Assembly: GCA_020628475.1 (NCBI GenBank)
Contig: JAHDFB010000013.1
Coordinates: 14,667-59,461, forward strand
Direction of reading: 5' to 3'
Length of the DNA: 44,795 nucleotides
Origin: Saprospiraceae bacterium
GTDB taxonomy: Bacteria > Bacteroidota > Bacteroidia > Chitinophagales > Saprospiraceae
Shown one piece after another: positions 25,028-32,860 of this stretch; the first letter of the stretch is position 1, and every line of letters starts with the position of its first letter. Under the pieces are notes generated by a model. That model had not been told where the DNA came from. It did not search any database and saw only the letters and a list, made by a program, of their open reading frames with translations. The position numbers and the translations under genes are program-made.

Positions 25028-27766
25028 ATGATAAAGATTAAATTTCTCACACTGATTTTCCTTTTAGTTGGACTATTTGTTCAGGCGCAGTCAACTATCA
25101 TGGGTACAGTCTTTAACAATGAACAGACCCCATTGGCTGGTGCTTTGGTTTATTTGGAGGGAACCGCCTATAACACCATCACTGATGCAGAGGGCCAATT
25201 TAAATTATTCAATATTCCATCTGGAGAATATAGCTTGATCGTGCAATATATTGGATATTCAGATAGTAAAATCTCGATTAATGCTGAAAGCTCCTTTGTA
25301 CAGGAAATTATTTTATCCGACGACCTTTTAATGCAGGAAGTCATCATCAATGGACGACTTGAAGGTCAAGCCAAGGCTATGTCCATGCAACGAAACAATA
25401 TTAATATCACTCAGATTATCGCTAGTCAACAAATGGAACGATTTCCAGATGCCAATATTGGAGATGCGCTCAAGAGATTGTCGGGAATAAATGTACAATA
25501 CGATCAAGGAGAAGCTCGATTTGCCAATATTAGAGGAACTGCACCTGAAATGAATTCGGTATCAGTCAATGGAGAACGGATTCCTTCTGCAGAAGCAGAA
25601 AAAAGGTATAATCAATTGGATTTGATACCGTCCGATATGATCGAACTGGTTGAGTTGAGTAAGGCACTTACTCCGGACATGGATGCAGATGCGATCGGAG
25701 GTTCCATTAATCTGGTTACGAAAAAAGCAGGTAAAAAACCGATGATAAAGGCCACCTTGGGTTCTGGATATGGATTTTTATCGGAAAAACCCTTGCTTAA
25801 AGGTAAATTGAGTTTATCAAGACGATATGCAAATAATAAGTTTGGTATCTTATTAAATACATCTTATTTAAATCGATCTATACGTTCTGATAATATTGAA
25901 GCGGAATGGGAATTCTTTGATGATAATAATCCTTATGAAACGGCATACACCTCCGATTTTCAAATTAGACAGTACGAACTGCAGCGAGAAAGAATGTCGT
26001 ATTCAGCTAAAATGGATTATAAGTTTAATGCGAACCACTTGATTTACGCAGATGCGAATTACACCAAACGTAATGATTTTGAAAATAGATATCGCCTGCG
26101 ATACAAGGATATAGAGCAAGATGAAGATGGTAATTGGATAGCTGAAATTAGACGGCAAACAAAGGGAGGATCCTCCAGCACTAAAAATAGAAGATTAGAA
26201 GATCAAAGAACATCGGTCATTGGATTAGGTGGAGAGCACTCTTTTAATAAGGCTAGACTAACTTGGAGGATATCTGATCTTAGAGCCAGTGAGGAACGAC
26301 CAGATGAACGTTACGTTTCCTTTCGAGCAAAAGATCAAGGAATTATTCCAGATTTTACAAATAAAAATGCGCCAAGTTTTATAATTAAAGAGGAGTTTCC
26401 TGCGGATTTAGATCTGAATTATGGTTTGAAAGATTTATCGGAAGAAAATCAATTTACAGATGAGCGTGATTTGAATGGACGGGTTGATTTGGAAATTCCA
26501 ATATTTAGTGGTTTGTACAGTAGCCGATTAAAGATGGGTGGTCGATATAAATCAAAATCAAAAAAGCGATCCAATAGTTTTTATGAATTTGCTCCTTTAG
26601 ATGAAGACGTATTTGTGCAAGAAGCCATTTCAGCCATTGAAAATAAATCTTTTGACAATTTTCAAGCCGGAGATTATCCTATCGGTTCATTTGTTCAAGA
26701 GTCTTATCTAGGCGCATTAAATTTTGATGCTGCATTTGAATCGGAGGAAGTACTGGAAGAATTGGCTGGAAATTTTAATGCCTCGGAAGATGTAACGGCC
26801 GCCTATTTAATGTATACCCAAGATATTGGCCGTAAAATACAAGTGCTTGCTGGATTGAGGTATGAAGGTTCTCAGGTAGAATATGCAGGACAGGTCTTTG
26901 ATGGTGAAACATTAACGGCATCTGATCAGCAATCCGATCAATATGCAAATATTTTGCCGGGTGTTCACATTAAATATAGTCCCGTAAGATATGCTAATTT
27001 TCGATTGGCTTGGACAAATACCATTGCCAGACCAAATTATTTTGACCTTGTACCATATCAGGAAATAAATACCGAAGACAATGAAATCAAAATAGGGAAC
27101 CCTTCTCTAGAAGCAACGACTTCTATGAATGTTGATTTGTTAGGAGAATTTTTCTTCCAGAATATTGGGATTGTCTCTGCTGGATTATTCGGGAAAAATC
27201 TGACCAATGTTATTTCCAGTCAGGTTCGCAACGATTTCCAATTTAATGGACAAGTTTACGATCGATTTGAACAACCCGTGAACGTAGGAAATGCCATTAT
27301 ATATGGAGCGGAATTAGCCATAGAAAGAAGATTGAATTTTTTGCCGGGTAAACTTTCGAATTTGAGTTTATATTCTAATTATACCCTGAATATTTCTGAG
27401 CTTACTAATATTTCTCTAGAAGATCGTGAAGATGAGTCATTATCTTTAATTGGTACGCCGCAGCATTTATTCAATGCAAGCTTGGCCTATGATGCCAAGA
27501 AATTTGATATTCGATTGTCCTATAATTTCGCGGATCGATTTATCGAAGAATATAATGATGAAGCTTTTTACGATCGCTGGTATGATCAGGTTCAATACTT
27601 GGATTTAAACTTGAACGCCGATTTAAGTAAACGATGGAAAATATATGCTAGTGTCAATAATATTTTGAATCAACCATTGAGATATTATCAAGGAGTGACA
27701 GATCAAATTATGCAAATCGAATATTATGGTTTAGAGGTCCGTGTAGGTGCAAAATTCAAACTCTAA
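25028..27766 (+). CDS. TonB-dependent receptor, probably for phytate or a phosphate ester
   Basis: 912 residues from the chosen start, which opens a good signal peptide (MIKIKFLTLIFLLVGLFVQA). The order is: a carboxypeptidase-regulatory-like beta-sandwich (about 22-105, 'GTVFNNEQTPLAGALVYLEG'), a plug domain (about 125-240, 'MERFPDANIGDALKRLSGIN', 'RGTAPEMNSVSVNGERIPS', 'GGSINLVTKKAGKKPMI'), and a 22-strand outer-membrane barrel ending 'YYGLEVRVGAKFKL' with a terminal aromatic/hydrophobic strand. The plug pattern resembles the TonB/Xanthomonas-Caulobacter type of receptor. The phytase gene next door suggests the substrate; receptor-phytase pairs are known in Gram-negative bacteria. Confidence 0.92.
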   Translation: MIKIKFLTLIFLLVGLFVQAQSTIMGTVFNNEQTPLAGALVYLEGTAYNTITDAEGQFKLFNIPSGEYSLIVQYIGYSDSKISINAESSFVQEIILSDDLLMQEVIINGRLEGQAKAMSMQRNNINITQIIASQQMERFPDANIGDALKRLSGINVQYDQGEARFANIRGTAPEMNSVSVNGERIPSAEAEKRYNQLDLIPSDMIELVELSKALTPDMDADAIGGSINLVTKKAGKKPMIKATLGSGYGFLSEKPLLKGKLSLSRRYANNKFGILLNTSYLNRSIRSDNIEAEWEFFDDNNPYETAYTSDFQIRQYELQRERMSYSAKMDYKFNANHLIYADANYTKRNDFENRYRLRYKDIEQDEDGNWIAEIRRQTKGGSSSTKNRRLEDQRTSVIGLGGEHSFNKARLTWRISDLRASEERPDERYVSFRAKDQGIIPDFTNKNAPSFIIKEEFPADLDLNYGLKDLSEENQFTDERDLNGRVDLEIPIFSGLYSSRLKMGGRYKSKSKKRSNSFYEFAPLDEDVFVQEAISAIENKSFDNFQAGDYPIGSFVQESYLGALNFDAAFESEEVLEELAGNFNASEDVTAAYLMYTQDIGRKIQVLAGLRYEGSQVEYAGQVFDGETLTASDQQSDQYANILPGVHIKYSPVRYANFRLAWTNTIARPNYFDLVPYQEINTEDNEIKIGNPSLEATTSMNVDLLGEFFFQNIGIVSAGLFGKNLTNVISSQVRNDFQFNGQVYDRFEQPVNVGNAIIYGAELAIERRLNFLPGKLSNLSLYSNYTLNISELTNISLEDREDESLSLIGTPQHLFNASLAYDAKKFDIRLSYNFADRFIEEYNDEAFYDRWYDQVQYLDLNLNADLSKRWKIYASVNNILNQPLRYYQGVTDQIMQIEYYGLEVRVGAKFKL

Positions 27767-27794
27767 TAAAGACAGTTTTATAATAGTAGTAGTA

Positions 27795-27828
27795 TTTACA
27801 TGATTTTTCTAAGAACGAACATGTAAAA
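27795..27828 (+). repeat. Imperfect hairpin between receptor and phytase genes
   Basis: TTTACATG (27795-27802) and CATGTAAA (27820-27827) form an 8-bp stem with a 17-base loop. The 3' side repeats the GAACATG string found again in the terminator just downstream. Could be a protection element at the 3' end of the receptor mRNA. Confidence 0.45.
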
Positions 27829-27838
27829 TTTGTCAATG

Positions 27839-27868
27839 AACATGCCCAAATTTCTTGGGCATGTTTTT
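27839..27868 (+). terminator. Terminator between the TonB receptor and phytase genes
   Basis: Stem of 11 bp: AACATGCCCAA (27839-27849) with TTGGGCATGTT (27855-27865), loop ATTTC, followed by a T run to 27868. It ends only 14 bases before the phytase ATG at 27882, so phytase mRNA comes from read-through or from a promoter inside or next to the hairpin. Confidence 0.88.
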
Positions 27869-27881
27869 AAAGCTTCCATGT

Positions 27882-28982
27882 ATGAAATTAGTACATTATT
27901 TATTCATTTTGATCGTTGGTATTTCTTGTTCGCCTGAATTTGTAAAAAAGAGGGAGGCTCGAGAAGATGTCTTGGAATTTGAACAAGCGAAGCGCACTCA
28001 ACGAAGCATTCGTCATCGAATCACAGCGGATGTAGAAACCAATCCTGTGATCACTGATTCGAAGGATCAAGATGCCGCTGATGATCCAGCGATTTGGTAC
28101 AATCGTTTAGATCCTGAAAAGAGTATTGTCTTTGGAAGTAACAAGGTCGCTGGCATTCATGCTTACAATCTTGAAGGACATGAATTACAATTCGTTCGAT
28201 GTGGTAAGATCAATAATATAGATATCCGGCAAAATGTATCCATCGCCAATGAAAGGGGTGATATATTAGCTGGATCCAATAGAAGTCGGAAAAGTATTGA
28301 TTTTTTCCGTTTATCTGAGCATGGAAATCTTGAAGAGAAACCCTTTTATTCGATTCCTCTTCATATGCAACCTTATGGATTTTGTCTAGGCATGTATGAA
28401 GGCAGTCTTGCTGCCTTTGTTAATGATAAAAAAGGTCATGTCGCCATGTATGTATTAACTAATACGCTGAATGAAAATACACATATACGATTACATCAGT
28501 TTAAATTAAAAACGCAGGTTGAAGGGATGGTCTTTGATGATGCGGAACAAATTTTGTACGTAGGCGAGGAGCAAAAGGGAATTTTTTACTTCGACTTAAA
28601 GGAGGCAAAAATTGATGCTACATTAATCGCAGAAAGTCAGGCGTGTAATAACCCTTTTATTCGATATGATATTGAAGGATTAAGTTTGTTTTCAAGCGGG
28701 AATACAAAATATTTGGTGGCTTCTATTCAAGGGAATTTTTCCTATGCCTTATTTGATTTGAATACGAAAAGTTATACCACATCATTTATCATTGAGTCCG
28801 ATCAATCTATAGATGCGGTAGAAGAGACAGATGGTCTTGAAATTCTACCTTTTCCAATGGGTAAAGCCTACCCACATGGTTTATTCGTCGTGCAGGATGG
28901 TTTTAATTATGAGCAATCTCAATTAGAACGTCAAAACTTCAAATACATCGCATTGGAAAAGATAATTTCTATTGCAGATTGA
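27882..28982 (+). CDS. Beta-propeller phytase, lipoprotein
   Basis: 366 residues from this ATG, chosen because it opens a lipoprotein signal (MKLVHYLFILIVGISC, lipid Cys at 16). The body is a six-bladed beta-propeller phytase: 'DQDAADDPAIWYNRLDPEKS' (calcium-binding Asp pair), 'IHAYNLEGHELQFVRCGKIN' then NIDIRQNV, 'VEGMVFDDAEQILYVGEEQK' (Ca-bridging residues), 'RYDIEGLSLF' and the closing 'DGLEILPFPMGKAYPHGLFV' then VQDG. Such enzymes hydrolyse calcium phytate to lower inositol phosphates and phosphate at neutral pH. A surface or periplasmic lipoprotein working with the upstream receptor is the natural reading. Confidence 0.93.
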   Translation: MKLVHYLFILIVGISCSPEFVKKREAREDVLEFEQAKRTQRSIRHRITADVETNPVITDSKDQDAADDPAIWYNRLDPEKSIVFGSNKVAGIHAYNLEGHELQFVRCGKINNIDIRQNVSIANERGDILAGSNRSRKSIDFFRLSEHGNLEEKPFYSIPLHMQPYGFCLGMYEGSLAAFVNDKKGHVAMYVLTNTLNENTHIRLHQFKLKTQVEGMVFDDAEQILYVGEEQKGIFYFDLKEAKIDATLIAESQACNNPFIRYDIEGLSLFSSGNTKYLVASIQGNFSYALFDLNTKSYTTSFIIESDQSIDAVEETDGLEILPFPMGKAYPHGLFVVQDGFNYEQSQLERQNFKYIALEKIISIAD

Positions 28983-28990
28983 TGATATTT

Positions 28991-29302
28991 CTACATGTAT
29001 TTCATAACGCCATTGGCAGTACCTGCATTATAAGCTTCTATACCACTAGCTTTTAATTGAGCCGTCGCTGCTGCAGATCGCATTCCAGAAGCACAATAAG
29101 CAATAACCGGCTTACCTGTTTTTTTAATCTTGGATATGTTCATCGATAAGGTCTGAACGGGATAATTAATGGCTCCCGGAACAGCCCCCATATTGAATTC
29201 GCCCGGGGAACGTACATCGACGATTAAGGCACCTTCTTCGAGTGCTTTTTTTATATTTTCTGCTTTTTTTCCTTTGCCAAATAAGGCGTCAAATAAACCC
29301 AT
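28991..29302 (-). CDS. Single-domain rhodanese-like protein
   Basis: 103 residues from the ATG at 29302 (MGLFDALFGK); a longer frame to 29329 adds nine residues overlapping the divergent gene and is less likely. The rhodanese motif is 'ALIVDVRSPGEFNMGAVPGA' and the active-site loop is 'AYCASGMRS' with catalytic C70. It carries sulfur as a persulfide between donors and acceptors in the cytosol. It lies next to a methyltransferase and about 2.3 kb from a sulfite-dehydrogenase-type pair, so a sulfur-metabolism theme is possible but not shown. Confidence 0.9.
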   Translation of the reverse strand: MGLFDALFGKGKKAENIKKALEEGALIVDVRSPGEFNMGAVPGAINYPVQTLSMNISKIKKTGKPVIAYCASGMRSAAATAQLKASGIEAYNAGTANGVMKYM

Positions 29303-29309
29303 TTTTATA

Positions 29310-29317
29310 TATTTTTG
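29310..29317 (+). promoter_or_regulatory. -7 promoter box of the methyltransferase gene
   Basis: TATTTTTG, an exact TAnnTTTG match, 6 bases before the ATG at 29324. The resulting mRNA would be leaderless. No -33 TTG was found at the proper spacing. Confidence 0.45.
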
Positions 29318-29323
29318 GCGAAG

Positions 29324-29929
29324 ATGCAAAATATTGAAGAATTACAAAGTAACTTAGGTCACATTGATCTTTACTTGTTGGATCAAATTTTAAAATCTAG
29401 ATATTCGATTAATGACCGAATTCTAGAAGCGGGTTGTGGCCATGGAAGGAATATTGCTTTATTTCATCGCTTTGGATTTCCAATTTATGGACTTGATGCT
29501 GATGCTGAAAGGGTCGAATATTGTCAGCAGTTGTTTCCAGATATGAAAGAACGCTTACTTCAAGCTGATTTATTAAACATTCCTTTTCCGAATGATTATT
29601 TCGATCATATTATTTCAAGTGCTGTTTTACACTTTTCAGATAGTACTACTCATTTCAAATCCTTATTCGAAGAACATGGGCGTGTTTTGCGGAGCGGTGG
29701 GTCTTTTTTTATTAGGATGACCACGGCTTTTGGGCTTGACCCACAAAATAAAAAAGCTCTTGGTGCGGGTAAATATCGTCTTCCTGATGAAACGGAGCGT
29801 TTTCTATTGGAATATGCTGATTTATATGAATTGATGGAAGAACACGGTTTTGGATTGTTGGAGCCTATTAAAACGGTCAATGTTCATGAAATGCGGGCAA
29901 TGGGTGTGATTGTGTTACAAAAGAATTAA
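29324..29929 (+). CDS. Class I SAM-dependent methyltransferase
   Basis: About 201 residues. Motif I is 'RILEAGCGHGRNIALFHRFG', motif II is 'IYGLDADAERVEYCQQLFPD', and motif III follows 'LQADLLNIPFPNDYFDHIIS'. The Methyltransf_11 (UbiE/COQ5-like) fold is clear and the substrate is unknown; the tail 'FGLLEPIKTVNVHEMRAMGV' gives no clue. Start chosen at ATG 29324 rather than the upstream in-frame TTG. It precedes the acidic TPR-like gene by 3 bases, so the two are one transcript. Confidence 0.9.
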   Translation: MQNIEELQSNLGHIDLYLLDQILKSRYSINDRILEAGCGHGRNIALFHRFGFPIYGLDADAERVEYCQQLFPDMKERLLQADLLNIPFPNDYFDHIISSAVLHFSDSTTHFKSLFEEHGRVLRSGGSFFIRMTTAFGLDPQNKKALGAGKYRLPDETERFLLEYADLYELMEEHGFGLLEPIKTVNVHEMRAMGVIVLQKN

Positions 29930-29932
29930 GAA

Positions 29933-30835
29933 ATGAATCCGGAGAATCAAGAACAAAAAGTAGCTAATTTTTTTACGCCAAATGATGAATATTACCGATC
30001 CCTGCGCGGATTATTGGATTCAGATTTTGAAGGTATTCATCTAAAATCTCCCGAAGAAATTGAGGATTTTTTGAATCGCGAAATTGCAACTGATTCTGAT
30101 CAAACAAAGGAAGCAGAAAATAGGGAATTATCAACGGAAGCGGAGGCATTAGAATCTTTTTTTAAGGAAAAGGATGCATCCATAAAGATGGCACAGCAAA
30201 TTTTGGATGCTCAAAGTGACTGCATCGAAGCGCAACTGTGTCTCATAGGATGGGAACCAGAGGCAGAAACGCGTATTGAGCTTTTGGAAGATTTGTTAGA
30301 AAATTGTGAAGCATCATTGGATATAACGGATGATTTTCTCAAAACAGATCGAGGTCGAGCTTTTGTTCGAATTAAAGCTTTGTTAGGTGAGACCTATCTC
30401 ACAGAGGATTACTATGATGATGGGATGGAGCTGATCCAAGAGGTGTTCGAAGAAGATAGTTTGAATGATTTTAATGTAGGAGTTATCATCGCAATCGAAT
30501 TGGCAAAAAAGGCGAAATGGCCCGCTCTCGTTCGCTTTTGGAATAAATTTGATGCGCAAGAAAATATAATTACGAGTGTACTACGGGCTATTAGTTATTT
30601 CAATATTTATGGGAATAAGGCGAAAAGTAAGCAGGCATTGAATCAGGCCTATCAATTGGATCCCATTCCTTTTAAAGTTATTGTAGGTACGATGAATGTT
30701 GAAGGTATATCGGATGAAGAATATGGTAATGAGGAAAGTTTTTTTACGGTTCAAATGCTCTATGATTTGATGTCAAAAAATGAGAAATTGACTCGGTGGA
30801 TGGTTACGAATGTTATGAGAAATGAAGGGGGCTAA
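29933..30835 (+). CDS. Acidic TPR-like helical protein of unknown function
   Basis: 300 residues, markedly acidic and almost wholly helical. It shows TPR-like pairs such as 'SIKMAQQILDAQSDCIEAQL', 'RAFVRIKALLGETYLTEDYY' and 'ISYFNIYGNKAKSKQALNQA' then YQLDP. No signal peptide or membrane segment, so cytosolic. It resembles hypothetical tetratricopeptide proteins; the partner cannot be identified. Co-transcribed with the methyltransferase (3-base gap), and its stop meets the convergent cytochrome gene without any gap. Confidence 0.75.
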   Translation: MNPENQEQKVANFFTPNDEYYRSLRGLLDSDFEGIHLKSPEEIEDFLNREIATDSDQTKEAENRELSTEAEALESFFKEKDASIKMAQQILDAQSDCIEAQLCLIGWEPEAETRIELLEDLLENCEASLDITDDFLKTDRGRAFVRIKALLGETYLTEDYYDDGMELIQEVFEEDSLNDFNVGVIIAIELAKKAKWPALVRFWNKFDAQENIITSVLRAISYFNIYGNKAKSKQALNQAYQLDPIPFKVIVGTMNVEGISDEEYGNEESFFTVQMLYDLMSKNEKLTRWMVTNVMRNEGG

Positions 30836-31360
30836 TCACTCTAGTTCATACCATTCAATGGTTTCCATATCTAGGTTTTGCCTTCTACCTATTTGGTCTG
30901 GAGCATAATGTTCACTTAAATATTGTACAATAGCGGGTTCATTCTTACCTAGATCGCCCAGTCCTTGGGTAGCTTGCATCCAACGTATCATATCAATCCA
31001 TCCTTCTCTTGTAGCTCGATTTTGAGTGATTAATTTAGCGCTGTGGCAAGGCGTACAGGTGGCATTGATGAGATTGAAGTTTTCATCATATACCAAACCG
31101 GTTCGGAGATGAATGCCATTTTCAACTTTATCCCAGTTTTGCTCGGCTTGATTCATAGCACGCTGTGCCTCTCTCCGTTCTAGCTGCTCTTGGCTAGGAT
31201 ATACTTTATTATCAAACAAGTTTTTCATCCCAGTGGGCCAAAAGGCATAGAGTAAGCAGGCCATTACGACCGATATTACTATAAAGACGAACCATTTTAA
31301 AAGCCTTACATATAGGTCGAGAAATTGTTGATTTGGATATTCGAACAGATTTTTTGACAT
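30836..31360 (-). CDS. Membrane-anchored monohaem cytochrome c, sulfite dehydrogenase type
   Basis: 174 residues. One transmembrane helix lies at about 21-41 (LKWFVFIVISVVMACLLYAF) and one haem-binding CTPCH motif at 102-106. M124 or M128 could be the axial ligand. The fold resembles small cytochromes next to sulfite-oxidase-family enzymes, as in SorB or SoxD. Stop-to-start gap to the molybdoenzyme is 1 base, so they are co-expressed, and the cytochrome is its likely electron acceptor on the periplasmic face. The assignment to sulfite is by partner only. Confidence 0.8.
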   Translation of the reverse strand: MSKNLFEYPNQQFLDLYVRLLKWFVFIVISVVMACLLYAFWPTGMKNLFDNKVYPSQEQLERREAQRAMNQAEQNWDKVENGIHLRTGLVYDENFNLINATCTPCHSAKLITQNRATREGWIDMIRWMQATQGLGDLGKNEPAIVQYLSEHYAPDQIGRRQNLDMETIEWYELE

Positions 31361-31361
31361 T

Positions 31362-32690
31362 CTATTGCACTTTTATGGCGATTCGGTGACAAGCATTGTT
31401 AAGATATCCTCTAGGGTTCCATCCAGGTAAGATCATTGGTTGTGATTGGCCATTTTCGTCTGTGGCTTTCGCCCAAAGTTCATAATATCCGGTTTCTGGA
31501 AACTTTACCTGTGCTTCGAAATGCTGCCATGCATTTCTATTCTCGGGTGTTGAAATCGTGCAAGGATTCCAGCTACGTCCAAAGTCAATAGAATATTCAA
31601 TATTTTTAACCGCAGCATCTCCGGCCCATGCATGGCCTCTAATATTCAGCGTTCTATTTAATGAAATCATTGCTCCGGACTTTGGATACGTGATCAAAGA
31701 TTTGACGGGCATGGCTTCGATGATGCACATATCTTCATCAGCTACTTTGGTCCCAGGAGGAACCGGTTTACAGGGAACCCGATATGATTGTCCGGTCATT
31801 TTCGGTCCATCATGAATCTTATTTCGAATGGCTATTTTTTGTAACCACTTGCCTGAACAAGAGGCAGGCCAGCCACCGAATACTAGTCGTAAAGGATATC
31901 CATTCATCACTGGAAGTGCTTGATCATTCATAGCCCAAACAACCATACTTTCTTCTTGAAGAGCCTTTTCAATTGGAACGCCTCTTGAGATGACTGTTTT
32001 ATTTGGATCACCACTTAAATGGGTGTCTTTTCCATAATAGGTGATATATACGGCGTCCTTCTTTATTCCTACATCTTCTAATAGGTCTTTAAGCTTAACA
32101 CCCGTCCACTTTGCACATCCCACGGCTCCCGTTGACCATTGATTACCTTTTGCAGGAGGATTGAATTCTTTCCTTCCATTTCCTCCACATTCCAGGGTAA
32201 GGTAATAATGTACTGTTGGAAAATTATTTTTTAAATCTTCTAAGCTGTACCTTTTCGTTGTCTTGGCCGATTCACCTTCGATGGTTAAAGTCCATGATTT
32301 TGGATTGACATTTTCTGGAGGAATTCCATTGTTTCTTACAAAGAATAAATCATTGGGCGTCCATTCTGGATCTAATAAATGTGCTGGAGTTTCTGCATTA
32401 ATTGGTCGATCATTTAAAACTACCAATTGCTCGCTTTTGCCAGGAATTTGGAAAGGCTCCGTTGAGTGATATAGCAGGGCTGGAATCATTCCAGCCGGGA
32501 AATGTTCTGCAAAAACCATATTGGCACCAAGAACGGCATTCATTGTTGCTAAGGCACTTTTTTTAATAAATCCTCTTCGTCCTAATGGTGTTATTCTACC
32601 CCATAATGCTTTGTCTGCTTGACTTGGGTTATTCTGATATAGTTGGTGAATACCTTTTTTATCCTTTTTATTCATTCTTAGATCCGACAT
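31362..32690 (-). CDS. Sulfite-oxidase-family molybdopterin oxidoreductase
   Basis: 442 residues. The N-terminal region has a Tat-like signal, 'GRRGFIKKSALATMN' with the twin Arg at 38-39, after an unusually long 37-residue head. The Moco-binding domain has its conserved Cys at 168 in 'YYLTLECGGNGRKEF'; 'WSTGAVGCAKWTGVKLKDLL' and 'YPLRLVFGGWPASCSGKWL' are also typical. The C-terminal dimerisation domain (about 335-440) includes 'IRGHAWAGDAAVKNIEYSID'. SorA/SoxC-type enzymes oxidise sulfite to sulfate in the periplasm and pass electrons to a c-type cytochrome, here the next gene. Substrate is inferred from family. Confidence 0.88.
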   Translation of the reverse strand: MSDLRMNKKDKKGIHQLYQNNPSQADKALWGRITPLGRRGFIKKSALATMNAVLGANMVFAEHFPAGMIPALLYHSTEPFQIPGKSEQLVVLNDRPINAETPAHLLDPEWTPNDLFFVRNNGIPPENVNPKSWTLTIEGESAKTTKRYSLEDLKNNFPTVHYYLTLECGGNGRKEFNPPAKGNQWSTGAVGCAKWTGVKLKDLLEDVGIKKDAVYITYYGKDTHLSGDPNKTVISRGVPIEKALQEESMVVWAMNDQALPVMNGYPLRLVFGGWPASCSGKWLQKIAIRNKIHDGPKMTGQSYRVPCKPVPPGTKVADEDMCIIEAMPVKSLITYPKSGAMISLNRTLNIRGHAWAGDAAVKNIEYSIDFGRSWNPCTISTPENRNAWQHFEAQVKFPETGYYELWAKATDENGQSQPMILPGWNPRGYLNNACHRIAIKVQ

Positions 32691-32860
32691 TGAAAGTGGA
32701 AATGTACATATAAATTTGAGGATTTACAATGTTAGGCCAGCTTATTAGGAATTGAATAATTAATCTAGCAGGACATTCTTATTAGGATTTAGTTATTCGT
32801 TTTCATTTGTTTGATGAACTCTATTTTATGAGACTTTCTAATGCTGTATCTTTGAGGACT

